Assembly: GCA_022711195.1 (NCBI GenBank)
Contig: JAKLFN010000043.1
Span: forward strand, 1-12,102
Length of the DNA: 12,102 nucleotides
DNA from: Bacteroidota bacterium
GTDB taxonomy: Bacteria; Bacteroidota; Bacteroidia; Bacteroidales; VadinHA17
Direction: 5' to 3'
Part shown: in pieces, positions 1 to 6,458 of the stretch
How positions within the stretch are numbered: position 1 is the stretch's first letter
Layout of the letters: every line of letters starts with the position of its first letter
Notes under the pieces: generated by a model
Database searches by the model: none
Told to the model about the DNA's origin: nothing
What the model saw: only the letters and a program-made list of their open reading frames with translations
Position numbers and translations under genes: made by a program

Positions 1-503
1 AAGTTGAACTATTCCTCAACGGGAAATCGATGGGAAACAGAAAAATAGCAGATTTTCCAAACCGGTCGATATCATGGGAAATACCATTTGAAAAGGGAGT
101 TCTGAGAGCCGTGGGTAAGATTAATGGCGCCGAAAGAGCTACTATGGAGCTGGCCACAACAGGAATGCCTGTTAAAATAAATGCAAGCTGCCCCGATAAG
201 ATCATTAAAGCCGGTCAAAGAGACATTACACATCTCTATGTGACTTTGTGCGACGATAACGGTAATACGGTTTACACTGCATCTGACGAAATAACCTGCG
301 AAGTCAGTGGACCGGCTGAAATAATCGGCATGGAAGATTCCAATCCGTCAAATACGGAAGACTATAAGGATAATAAGCAGCATGCCTATCACGGCAAGCT
401 GCTCATCTACCTGCAATCGACTGATAATGCCGGCAAAATTGGAATACGCCTGACTTCTCCCGGTCTGAAAGAGACTTTTCTTGAGCTGGCCTCTGAGAAG
501 TGA
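1..503 (+). CDS. Glycoside hydrolase family 2 protein, C-terminal fragment (5' end outside window)
   Basis: The reading frame is open from base 3 and starts before the window; the Met codon at 30 is internal. The first visible residues, VELFLNGKSMGNRK, are the typical end strand of the DUF4982-type beta-sandwich of Bacteroidota GH2 enzymes (beta-galactosidase, beta-glucuronidase and relatives). From about GMPVKINASCPDKIIKAGQ onward the sequence fits the C-terminal GH2 domain 5 (Glyco_hydro2_C5), with the hallmark stretch EVSGPAEIIGMEDSNP followed by HAYHGKLLIYLQST. The catalytic TIM barrel lies upstream and cannot be seen, so the substrate is unknown. Such enzymes usually act in the periplasm or at the cell surface on plant, algal or host glycans. 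The gene ends 5 nt before the stop of the convergent gene at 509-994. The family call is from memory of domain signatures; the fragment being a 3' end is seen directly. Confidence 0.85.
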   Translation, partial: VELFLNGKSMGNRKIADFPNRSISWEIPFEKGVLRAVGKINGAERATMELATTGMPVKINASCPDKIIKAGQRDITHLYVTLCDDNGNTVYTASDEITCEVSGPAEIIGMEDSNPSNTEDYKDNKQHAYHGKLLIYLQSTDNAGKIGIRLTSPGLKETFLELASEK

Positions 504-508
504 CACTA

Positions 509-994
509 TTATTTTTTGTCGTAGGCCACGGTCGTCTTCATGACATTACCGTCGCGGCCTGCTCTTTCTGTGCTGACAAGAAGAGCCTTGCCATCATCTG
601 ACATCTTCCAGGTTTCAGTGGAATTTGATGTTCTTGTTTCACCGTTCATGTCAAAAGTCATGGTGTGGGTCATTGTGAATGATTTTTTGTCATCGGCCCA
701 TTTGACAGTGGTTTTCCTTGTTGAATTGAACATTGGATTTTCACTTACTGCACCATCGAGAGTGTATTTGGCTGTTGTTTTCATAACCTCACCGTCGCGG
801 CCTGGCATTGTGCTTTCGACGGTAAGAAGGGCAGCATCTTGTGTAACGACCAGAGCTGTGGCAGCAAAGCGGAACTGGCTTCCGCCAAAGTCGCTTTTTG
901 ATTCATTAAATGCCCAGTTTCCTGCGAAATTAGCCTGTGCAAAAAGCCCTGCAGTGAACAGAACTAAAGCTGAGAATAAGAATAATTTTTTCAT
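509..994 (-). CDS. Small secreted beta-rich protein with duplicated GRDGxVMKTT motif (function unknown)
   Basis: This is a 161-residue protein with a clear signal peptide (MKKLFLFSALVLFTAGLFAQ, likely cut after Ala19 or Gln20). The mature part opens with NFAGNWAFNESKSDFGG, a start seen in small exported lipocalin-like proteins of Bacteroidota and Acidobacteriota (W-x-hydrophobic-N-x-x-K-S). The rest alternates polar and hydrophobic residues, as expected for a beta barrel. GRDGEVMKTT (residues 65-74) recurs as GRDGNVMKTT (146-155), 81 residues apart, so the protein may be built from two related halves. There are no catalytic residues that I recognise. The gene stands alone: it converges with the GH2 gene on its left and has a 369-nt gap on its right. 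A periplasmic or surface location is inferred from the signal peptide; the role is unknown. A ligand-binding role is only a guess from the fold impression. Confidence 0.8.
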   Translation of the reverse strand: MKKLFLFSALVLFTAGLFAQANFAGNWAFNESKSDFGGSQFRFAATALVVTQDAALLTVESTMPGRDGEVMKTTAKYTLDGAVSENPMFNSTRKTTVKWADDKKSFTMTHTMTFDMNGETRTSNSTETWKMSDDGKALLVSTERAGRDGNVMKTTVAYDKK

Positions 995-1363
995 AATACT
1001 TTTTGTTTTTATAAGTGTCTTTTTATCGAATGCTGTATCAAAATAAACTAAAATAGCTGATTCCCCACAATTTAAGGTTATACTTTTTTATATTCCGGAG
1101 AGTTAAAAATGGTTAATGTCATGCTGATTTTGTTTCTAAATAGCCTGGCAGGGAGGTTTGTCTCCCGGTTAAAAGTGAAATTGGAACTTTTTAACTTCGC
1201 CTGGAGACCAATCATAAAACGATATTTTAAAATTTTCCCGGGAACAGAAATCCGATATTATAAATTAATTGATCAATAAGTTGTCCAAATCAGGATTATT
1301 TCTGAAATTTGATTTCGGGCTGAAGAGCAATATCCCGGTTTATGAAATTAATATTTTACAGCG
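995..1363. other. Intergenic region with an imperfect palindrome
   Basis: No credible gene lies in these 369 bases. The left end must hold the promoter of the minus-strand gene at 509-994; only a near match to a -7 box (TATTTTG) was seen there. The middle holds competing inverted repeats at 1151-1211, listed separately. The right end leads to the SiaC-family gene; no convincing -33/-7 pair or Shine-Dalgarno sequence was found before its ATG. Confidence 0.6.
1151..1211. repeat. Nested and competing inverted repeats (possible structured RNA or degraded palindromic element)
   Basis: GGGAG at 1151-1155 can pair with CTCCC at 1162-1166 (6-nt loop). Alternatively GTCTCC at 1160-1165 can pair with GGAGAC at 1203-1208, enclosing a second stem in which GTTAAAAGT (1168-1176) pairs with ACTTTTTAAC with one bulge. 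The two outer pairings exclude each other because they share 1162-1165. The arrangement lies about 150-210 nt before the SiaC-family gene. It could be a remnant of a small palindromic element or a leader structure; nothing links it to a known RNA family. Confidence 0.35.
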
Positions 1364-1759
1364 ATGGGTTTACACGATGTACATATTCTCCCGACAAAGA
1401 CCACTCCGGAAATTTTTCTTAATCCGAAGGGCAGTGTAAAGATCAAGGGCAGGGCTATTGATGAAAGCCGCGACAAGCCTCCGGAACAGGTTACAGGCTG
1501 GATCGACGAATATATTCAGAATCCTGCAAGCCTTACCGAAGTGACCATCGCACTTGAATTTCTGAACAGCTTCAACACTCTTGTGCTCACCTCTATATTG
1601 AAAAGACTTGCCCAGGTTTCACAGAAGGGTAAGAAAATGGCGGTAAAATGGTATTATGAGGAAGACGATATAGATATCTTTGAACGCGGGGAATATATTG
1701 CTGCCACTGTAAACGTTCCTACAGAATTTATAAAAACTGACGATGTGGGAAACTGTTAG
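1364..1759 (+). CDS. SiaC-family (DUF1987) regulatory phosphoprotein
   Basis: The 131-residue protein matches the SiaC/DUF1987 family over its whole length. It has the opening ILPTKTTPEIFLNPKGSVKIKGRAI (family pattern: I-x-x-T-x-x-T-P-E-I-x-x-x-P-x-G-x-x-x-I-x-G-R-S/A), the central helix and strand TEVTIALEFLNSFNT, and the late motif VKWYYEEDDIDIFERGE. In Pseudomonas aeruginosa, SiaC is switched by threonine phosphorylation (kinase SiaB, phosphatase SiaA) and binds the diguanylate cyclase SiaD to activate it. No such partner is encoded nearby, so the cognate proteins, if any, are elsewhere. The region that carries the phospho-acceptor in studied members (usually F-N-T-S/T) reads L67-N68-S69-F70-N71-T72 here, so Ser69 may replace the threonine. 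The protein is cytoplasmic, with no signal peptide. The ATG at 1364 keeps the expected family start. Family assignment is confident; the signalling role is inferred. Confidence 0.85.
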   Translation: MGLHDVHILPTKTTPEIFLNPKGSVKIKGRAIDESRDKPPEQVTGWIDEYIQNPASLTEVTIALEFLNSFNTLVLTSILKRLAQVSQKGKKMAVKWYYEEDDIDIFERGEYIAATVNVPTEFIKTDDVGNC

Positions 1760-2241
1760 TACATTCTTTCTTTAGTCCAGAATCATATCTTCATTAAGAA
1801 GTCAGGTTTTTCAACAAACCAGGCATTTTTTCGCTGCAATAAGGTTTAAATTTGCCGGATTTTTGAACGGGGAAGAGCCGGAGTTGAAAAATATTGTCAG
1901 AGTTGAAATTAAACTAAAATGCTCTGTGTGAGAATTTTTAACAAATTTTAAATCATTTGTATTAATTAATATAGGAAATTTGATCCCACCATTATACCAG
2001 TAAATGAGTCTTAAGTTTTTTACCTGGATTCCTGAAAAGTATGGATAGCCTCCATTATAGAAGTCGTCTTGCTTCTTGAAATCCGGATTTAGAATGTCAG
2101 GCATCTGTAGTTAATTTTTCCTTTCGAATTTCCGGAGAACTCTTTAAACAAAGCTGATAAAACCCGGGCCTTGCATCGTTAAGCCTTTGGTTTGTAACAT
2201 GATGATTGCGATTATACTAATTAGTGTAAAGTAATATTGCC
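1760..2241. other. AT-rich gap between the SiaC-family gene and the exported-protein cluster
   Basis: These 482 bases hold no gene that I can support firmly; the only long open frame is the doubtful minus-strand ORF at 1811-2104. The right end (about 2105-2241) should contain the promoter of the cluster starting at 2242. I saw only a weak candidate there: TTTG followed after 18 nt by TATACTAA, which lacks the TTTG half of the -7 consensus. No tRNA, repeat array or insertion-sequence end was seen. Confidence 0.5.
1811..2104 (-). CDS. Doubtful small ORF, 97 residues (hypothetical)
   Basis: An open frame on the minus strand begins MPDILNPDFKKQDDFYNGG, with an in-frame TAA shortly upstream and a purine-rich AAAGGA stretch about 13 nt before the ATG. 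The first half is rich in Tyr, Gly and Asn (for example YNGGYPYFSG and IYWYNGG) and reads like genuine protein. The second half looks like random low-complexity sequence. I do not recognise the family. It could be a short real gene, the decayed end of a larger one, or chance in AT-rich DNA. It is listed because it is the only candidate in a 480-nt gap. Confidence 0.22.
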   Translation of the reverse strand: MPDILNPDFKKQDDFYNGGYPYFSGIQVKNLRLIYWYNGGIKFPILINTNDLKFVKNSHTEHFSLISTLTIFFNSGSSPFKNPANLNLIAAKKCLVC

Positions 2242-2832
2242 ATGAAAATGCTTATGATTTGTTGTGTGATCACCTTCTTTAAAGTTAACATGATCTTTTC
2301 TCAGGCAGAAGACCCTGTTGCCGACAACAAAAGTATACAGGATTACTCTCCATCTCTGGTTTATTATGCAATCATTTACCGGGCCGACCTCGGAATAAAC
2401 GACTCTATTATCGACTCCCTTTATTCCAGGGCCGGGCTTGCAGAGACTTTGAAAGCAGAAAATCCCGATTTTAACCTTAGGGAATATGAACATAGAATTG
2501 TTAAGCTTTTTCTTTCTGAGGATCAGTACATCGAATTACTGGTACTGAAAAATTTACCTGTGGCTAAAGAGCTTACATCGAAAGTGTGGGAGGGAATGTT
2601 AAAACAGCTGCTGATTTCAGATCCGGCAGATTCGATACTTGCAGGGAGAATAAATTCTCATTTTCTGACTGTTCTGGTTACCAGGGATTATTTCATTGAG
2701 AAACCTGACGAACAACAAAGATACCTGAATGAACTGGATAAAAATGCTCCTTCTGCGCTTTATAAATATTTTCATCACGGTTACACTAAACCAGTTGTAA
2801 AAAATCCCAACAGGGCAGAATATGCATGGTAA
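2242..2832 (+). CDS. Secreted protein of unknown function, first gene of the exported-protein cluster
   Basis: The 196-residue protein starts MKMLMICCVITFFKVNMIFSQ, a signal peptide probably cut after Ser20, giving an exported mature chain that begins QAEDPV. The remainder is mostly helical by eye (for example YEHRIVKLFLSEDQYIELLVLKNLPVAKELTSKVWEGMLKQLL), with frequent Leu, Glu and Lys, and ends NRAEYAW. There is no lipobox, no T9SS sorting domain and no catalytic motif I know. It is followed after 48 nt by the Sel1-repeat gene on the same strand, so co-transcription is likely. The start at 2242 is supported by the signal peptide; no strong Shine-Dalgarno sequence precedes it. I do not recognise the family, and a soluble periplasmic location is the simplest reading. 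Confidence 0.7.
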   Translation: MKMLMICCVITFFKVNMIFSQAEDPVADNKSIQDYSPSLVYYAIIYRADLGINDSIIDSLYSRAGLAETLKAENPDFNLREYEHRIVKLFLSEDQYIELLVLKNLPVAKELTSKVWEGMLKQLLISDPADSILAGRINSHFLTVLVTRDYFIEKPDEQQRYLNELDKNAPSALYKYFHHGYTKPVVKNPNRAEYAW

Positions 2833-2880
2833 GAATCTGTTTAACAAGAGAATAAAAGGGAATCAGGAGAACCTTAAAAA

Positions 2881-4299
2881 ATGAAGCGGAATTTACTTCT
2901 TTTCATTTTCATTTTATCATGCAGAATGATTGTTGGTCAATCCGAGAACGATACTATCCGTTTGAGGTACAATGAAGCCTTAAATTATTTCCAGGGCTTT
3001 TATAAACCATATTTTCCTGCCAGGGCTTTTATATTAATGAAAGGATTAGCTGAAGAAGGATTTCCTGAAGCAATGAATGCAGTTGCAATAATGTATTCGC
3101 AAGGCATAGGAGTTGATACCAGTTATCAGGATGCATATTCATGGTTTGAAAAAGCAGCTGCCTCAGGTTATTATAAAGCCTTTTTTAATTTGGGTTTACT
3201 ATGGAAGTATGGATATGGAGTTGAAAAGAATGAAACAAAAGCTTTTGAATGTTGCCTTACAGGAGCAGGTTATGGCGACCCTGATTGTAAATATGCAGTA
3301 GGGTACATGTATTATAAGGGGCTGGCGTGTGAGCAGAACTATATTACGGCATTGGAATACTTTTTTGACGCGGCTGCTGACGGAAATATGGCTGCATCAT
3401 ATATGATCGGTATTTGTTATCGGAACGGTTATGGCATCCAGCGCAATGAAAAAGAAGCAAGGAGCTGGCTGGAAAAATCAAGTTCCGGAGGAAATTTTCG
3501 AGCTAAAAGGGAATTAGTTTCTGTCGGACCAGAAGACTATTCCATTTCAGGCACTTTATCAAGTGAAATTTTAGCACAAAATAAGATTCCCGAAACATAT
3601 ACACAAGTAGGACATAATATTCAGGATCGTGATAAGGCGGGTAGATTCAGCGGATTTCTGGTAACTTATGACTGGAGCGGCGAATTTATTATCGGCCTTT
3701 TTTCTCTTACTCTCGATTTGCAGGTAAATGGTCATAATATCAAAGGCCTCTGGATCGAATCAGATACAAATATTGTTGAAATTAATGGAACAATTACTGA
3801 TACAGCCCTGGTTTTTTTGGATGCAAAATCTAACCGTACAGATCATTATCATAGAAACCCGATCCAATTCTTCTTTAAGTCCGCTAATCTGAATATTTCC
3901 GAAGTTGATAGTGTTACATGGCTCTGTGGAAATATACGATTCTTCTCTGAAATGACAATGGAACCGGAACGGCCAATGTACATATCATTGAATAGAACAA
4001 ATATTAATCCAAAACCCGAGATTCCGGATTCCCAGGAAAAATTGATTGATAATCTGCGTGCTTTCCCAAATCCATTCAGAGACTACCTTAGTATCTCATT
4101 CAATCTTAAAAAGGAATCAGTAGTAAAAATTATGGTTTATACAATTGATGGCAGGAAAGTTTACCAGGCTGAGCCCGGGAAGCTCTTAACAGGAATAAAT
4201 ATTCAGAACATGCAATTAGATGTCCCTGAGGGTGTTTATATAGTAAAAGTTAACTGTGGAAGTGAATCAGCGGCAGCCATAATACTGAAAAAATTGTAG
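2881..4299 (+). CDS. Secreted Sel1-repeat protein with C-terminal T9SS sorting domain
   Basis: The 472-residue protein has a signal peptide (MKRNLLLFIFILSCRMIVGQ). Four consecutive 36-residue Sel1-like repeats follow at about residues 62-97, 98-133, 134-169 and 170-205, each with the A-x-x-x-G-x-x-Y-x-x-G-x-G core (IMYSQGIGV, LLWKYGYGV, YMYYKGLAC, ICYRNGYGI) and a W/Y-F/L-x-x-A-A-x-x-G helix end. Sel1 repeats are TPR-like helical pairs used for protein-protein contacts. Residues about 222-370 form a beta-rich region without clear family. Residues 393-472 are a T9SS type A sorting domain: FPNPFRDYLSISF, then VYTIDGRKVY, then LDVPEGVYIVKV. The protein should therefore cross the outer membrane through the Por machinery and be released or surface-anchored. 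AGGAGA at 2865-2870 is a good Shine-Dalgarno sequence for this start. Its binding partner may be a neighbouring product; that is inference. Confidence 0.85.
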   Translation: MKRNLLLFIFILSCRMIVGQSENDTIRLRYNEALNYFQGFYKPYFPARAFILMKGLAEEGFPEAMNAVAIMYSQGIGVDTSYQDAYSWFEKAAASGYYKAFFNLGLLWKYGYGVEKNETKAFECCLTGAGYGDPDCKYAVGYMYYKGLACEQNYITALEYFFDAAADGNMAASYMIGICYRNGYGIQRNEKEARSWLEKSSSGGNFRAKRELVSVGPEDYSISGTLSSEILAQNKIPETYTQVGHNIQDRDKAGRFSGFLVTYDWSGEFIIGLFSLTLDLQVNGHNIKGLWIESDTNIVEINGTITDTALVFLDAKSNRTDHYHRNPIQFFFKSANLNISEVDSVTWLCGNIRFFSEMTMEPERPMYISLNRTNINPKPEIPDSQEKLIDNLRAFPNPFRDYLSISFNLKKESVVKIMVYTIDGRKVYQAEPGKLLTGINIQNMQLDVPEGVYIVKVNCGSESAAAIILKKL

Positions 4300-4344
4300 T
4301 TATATTTTAAATTGTGGTTTCAAAGATCAAGGATATTGTAAAAT

Positions 4345-5511
4345 ATGAGGGGATCAAAATTAATACCGGCAATATTGAGAAGGGTTTTAATAACCGTAGT
4401 GCTGCTTTTTAATCTTTTTCCGATTTTTAATTTAGGAACAGATTCGGCCTGGTTCCTGATTGACCTGGCAGCACAGGATTTTGGCGCAAGAGGAAGCTCC
4501 CTGATCTATTGTGAATGCGGAGGGGTTGTATACAGAACTTCTGTTGATCCGGGATCTTCCTTTGAATGCCCAGACTGCCCTGATGATGTGATTGTTACAC
4601 CCGGATTATGTCCTTTTTGCGGTCAGTATCCCTGCGTTTGTGCTTTACCGCATGACCCCTGTGATATCGATTCGGAATATTATAATGAATGCCTTTGCAA
4701 CGGGAACAACTGTCTTACAGATGTATGCGATCCGACATATTTTCTGTATGATGAGTGTGCCTGCCTGGGAATCAATTGTGGTGAAGATGATAATTCAGGC
4801 GGAAGTGTGACAGAATGTCCATGTATTGAGAATTTATCATCAACGCCCAGAGGTGGTATTATTCGAAATAATGCCGGTAATATTTTGTATGCAGTAGCTG
4901 GCACTGGTTCAGGCAGAATAGGATATCCGTCAGCGTATAAATTTACATATGCAAATTCAATTTCATGGTTATCTGATGGATCCCCTATAACCTCAATACT
5001 TATAGAAGGGCTTACAATTAACGGAGAAGAAGCTGATTTTCAGAATTATAGCTACAATTGCCTTGGATGGGTATTGTCCGGCAGGCAATTTGTATACTAT
5101 ACTAATCAGACAAAAGAAATAAATGGGGCTCTTGGAATATCAAGTGTTAGTGAAGCAATCAGAACAGGAATAATTAAGATGTCGGAAACATGTGAAGGGA
5201 TTAGGCCTGGACAAATTTTACTGCTTTTTGATGAGACAAATCACTATATACATACTGCCATATATGAAGGGAATGGCTTATACTCTACAAAAAATGGTAT
5301 GGGACAGGGAGAAAGTGTTCAGTACTGGACTTTGTCACAGATAAAAACTCTTTATTATAGTCCTGAAGCAGGCGCTGTAAAAGCCGGATATATAAATGCA
5401 CCCCCGAAATTAATTACCTCTTCTTCACTTGGCAGAGACTCGGTTGGCCTTATTGATGTCAATGAATTTTCAAATGCCATTGGCGATTGTGAATGTTATT
5501 CTTTGCCATGA
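4345..5511 (+). CDS. Exported cysteine-rich protein with a probable papain-like (NlpC/P60-like) C-terminal domain
   Basis: The 388-residue protein has a positively charged start and a hydrophobic segment (residues about 11-30), a signal peptide or anchor. Residues 56-160 carry 18 cysteines. C56-x-C58 with C75-x-x-C78 looks like a zinc ribbon, CPFCGQYPCVC (89-99) looks like a zinc knuckle, and further C-x-C and C-x4-C pairs reach C160. The C-terminal part (about 190-350) resembles papain-fold peptidases or amidases of the NlpC/P60 superfamily: a nucleophile context YNCLGWVLSG with Cys239, a GQILLLF strand (289-295), then the HTAIYEGNGLYSTKNGMG segment with His303. In related families the S-K-x-G turn after the His strand is conserved. 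If active, the enzyme could cut peptide or amide bonds, possibly in peptidoglycan. It follows the Sel1 gene by 45 nt and overlaps the lipoprotein gene by ATGA. The fold assignment is from motif reading only, and the cysteines could instead form disulfides. Confidence 0.65.
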   Translation: MRGSKLIPAILRRVLITVVLLFNLFPIFNLGTDSAWFLIDLAAQDFGARGSSLIYCECGGVVYRTSVDPGSSFECPDCPDDVIVTPGLCPFCGQYPCVCALPHDPCDIDSEYYNECLCNGNNCLTDVCDPTYFLYDECACLGINCGEDDNSGGSVTECPCIENLSSTPRGGIIRNNAGNILYAVAGTGSGRIGYPSAYKFTYANSISWLSDGSPITSILIEGLTINGEEADFQNYSYNCLGWVLSGRQFVYYTNQTKEINGALGISSVSEAIRTGIIKMSETCEGIRPGQILLLFDETNHYIHTAIYEGNGLYSTKNGMGQGESVQYWTLSQIKTLYYSPEAGAVKAGYINAPPKLITSSSLGRDSVGLIDVNEFSNAIGDCECYSLP

Positions 5512-6209
5512 AACGAATTACATTTTTGTTTCTTTTTATTGCTGCCGGATGCTCGAATAAACTACATCATGAGAAGGGCATCAGGGAGAGTCTTTTTATT
5601 AACAGTCAGCTTATTTATGTATATGATTCCTTGCTGAAACAGCATAAAGATTATAAGGCTATTGTTAAGGAGTTTGAAGAGGGATTATTGACACAGGTGG
5701 ATAATAGTTTATACCCGAAAGAAGTAATTCGCTTAAATTCCGGGAAACTTATTTCATTCGCTACTTCAAATAACATCAGGGTTAATGAAATCCTTAATCG
5801 TCTTCCACAGATATCTCCGGTGGAAATGCTCGTAGAGCTCAGGAATATTGAAGGTGAAATTAAATTTCAAAGAGAAATTATTACTGAAAACTGGATAAAA
5901 AGGGAACATTTCCCAGGCCTGCTTGAGCTTGCTGAAGTCGATGTAAAAGTTCCAATGATCTCTCTGATATCAGGATTCCCGGATGGTTCTGATTGTATAC
6001 AAGAGGATTGTCTCTTAAAAGCAAGCTACGCGAAAACACATATAACCCTCGGTTATGAAGCTTTACATATGATGAAATTGTATTTAAGGGTGGGCGGAGG
6101 ATATCCTCCGGATATAAGAAATGATTTAACCCTTATCAGAAAGTGGTACAATAGCGGACAGCCACAGGAAGATTATAAAAAAATGCTGGAAAGCCGAATT
6201 AAAAATTAA
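5508..6209 (+). CDS. Lipoprotein of unknown function, last gene of the exported-protein cluster
   Basis: I place the start at 5508 (233 residues) and not at the in-frame ATG at 5493. The 5508 ATG overlaps the stop of the previous gene as ATGA, the classic mark of translational coupling, and gives a clean lipoprotein signal MKRITFLFLFIAAGC with the lipid-modified Cys15. The residue after the cysteine is Ser. The mature chain is helical and charged (for example VRELs-like segments such as VEMLVELRNIEGEIKF) and has a Cys pair (DCIQEDC) and a Gly/Pro turn (VGGGYPPD) near the C-terminus. No family is recognised. Being membrane-anchored and coupled to the papain-like protein, it could be an anchor, inhibitor or protective partner of that enzyme; this is inference from position alone. 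Confidence 0.72.
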   Translation: MKRITFLFLFIAAGCSNKLHHEKGIRESLFINSQLIYVYDSLLKQHKDYKAIVKEFEEGLLTQVDNSLYPKEVIRLNSGKLISFATSNNIRVNEILNRLPQISPVEMLVELRNIEGEIKFQREIITENWIKREHFPGLLELAEVDVKVPMISLISGFPDGSDCIQEDCLLKASYAKTHITLGYEALHMMKLYLRVGGGYPPDIRNDLTLIRKWYNSGQPQEDYKKMLESRIKN

Positions 6210-6253
6210 CTGATCACAACATCTTTGAAAATCTTTATAACAAAAATTTTACT

Positions 6254-6267
6254 TCTGCATAAGCAGA
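6254..6267 (-). terminator. Weak hairpin downstream of the tRNA-Ala gene
   Basis: TCTGC (6254-6258) and GCAGA (6263-6267) form a 5-bp stem with an ATAA loop. Read on the minus strand it lies 50 nt after the tRNA 3' end and is followed by AGTAAAATTTTTG, a loose T-rich run. It could end the tRNA transcript. The stem is short and the T-run is displaced, so support is modest. Confidence 0.3.
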
Positions 6268-6317
6268 CGGTAAGAAATGGCTATTTATTTATCCCCGGTG
6301 ATGCGTGAATATATTTG

Positions 6318-6391
6318 TGGAGATTAGGGGAGTCGAACCCCTGACCTTCTGGCTGCCAGCCAGACGCTCTAGCCAACTGAGCTAAACCCCC
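6318..6391 (-). tRNA. tRNA-Ala, anticodon GGC
   Basis: The minus strand folds into a full 74-nt cloverleaf. The acceptor stem is GGGGGTT with AATCTCC, followed by discriminator A. The D stem is GCTC/GAGC, the anticodon stem is TCTGG/CCAGA with loop CTGGCAG (anticodon GGC, complement at 6355-6357), the variable loop is AGGTC, and the T arm is AGGGG-TTCGACT-CCCCT. Pair 3-70 is G-U, the main identity mark for alanyl-tRNA synthetase, which agrees with the anticodon. It reads codon GCC (and GCU by wobble). CCA is not encoded, so it is added after transcription. A perfect TACATTTG -7 box lies just upstream. Confidence 0.95.
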
Positions 6392-6403
6392 TTGTCGACC
6401 CCG

Positions 6404-6411
6404 CAAATGTA
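6404..6411 (-). promoter_or_regulatory. -7 promoter box for tRNA-Ala
   Basis: On the minus strand TACATTTG matches the Bacteroidota -7 consensus TAnnTTTG at every fixed base. It ends 12 nt before the mature tRNA 5' end, leaving room for a very short leader, as is common for tRNA promoters. No clear TTTG -33 box sits at the usual 19-21 nt spacing; the upstream stretch is very AT-rich. Confidence 0.6.
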
Positions 6412-6458
6412 AATAAAAAATTTAAATATATTTTAACCTGTTCCGTTTAACCCTCTAT

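Noticed and set aside
540..1046. 168-codon open frame on the plus strand
   Set aside because: It lies antisense over the secreted-protein gene at 509-994, which has a signal peptide and family-like sequence; the plus-strand translation has neither.
5493..5507. Upstream ATG for the lipoprotein gene
   Set aside because: The ATG at 5508 gives a better lipoprotein signal and an ATGA overlap with the preceding stop.
6095..6110. Perfect 16-nt palindrome CGGAGGATATCCTCCG
   Set aside because: It lies inside the lipoprotein coding frame and encodes the Gly-Gly-Tyr-Pro-Pro turn; nothing suggests an operator or terminator there.
2242..6391. Genomic island integrated at the 3' end of tRNA-Ala
   Set aside because: The AT-rich cluster does lie on the 3' side of the tRNA, but I found no direct repeat of the tRNA end in the window and no integrase or recombinase gene.
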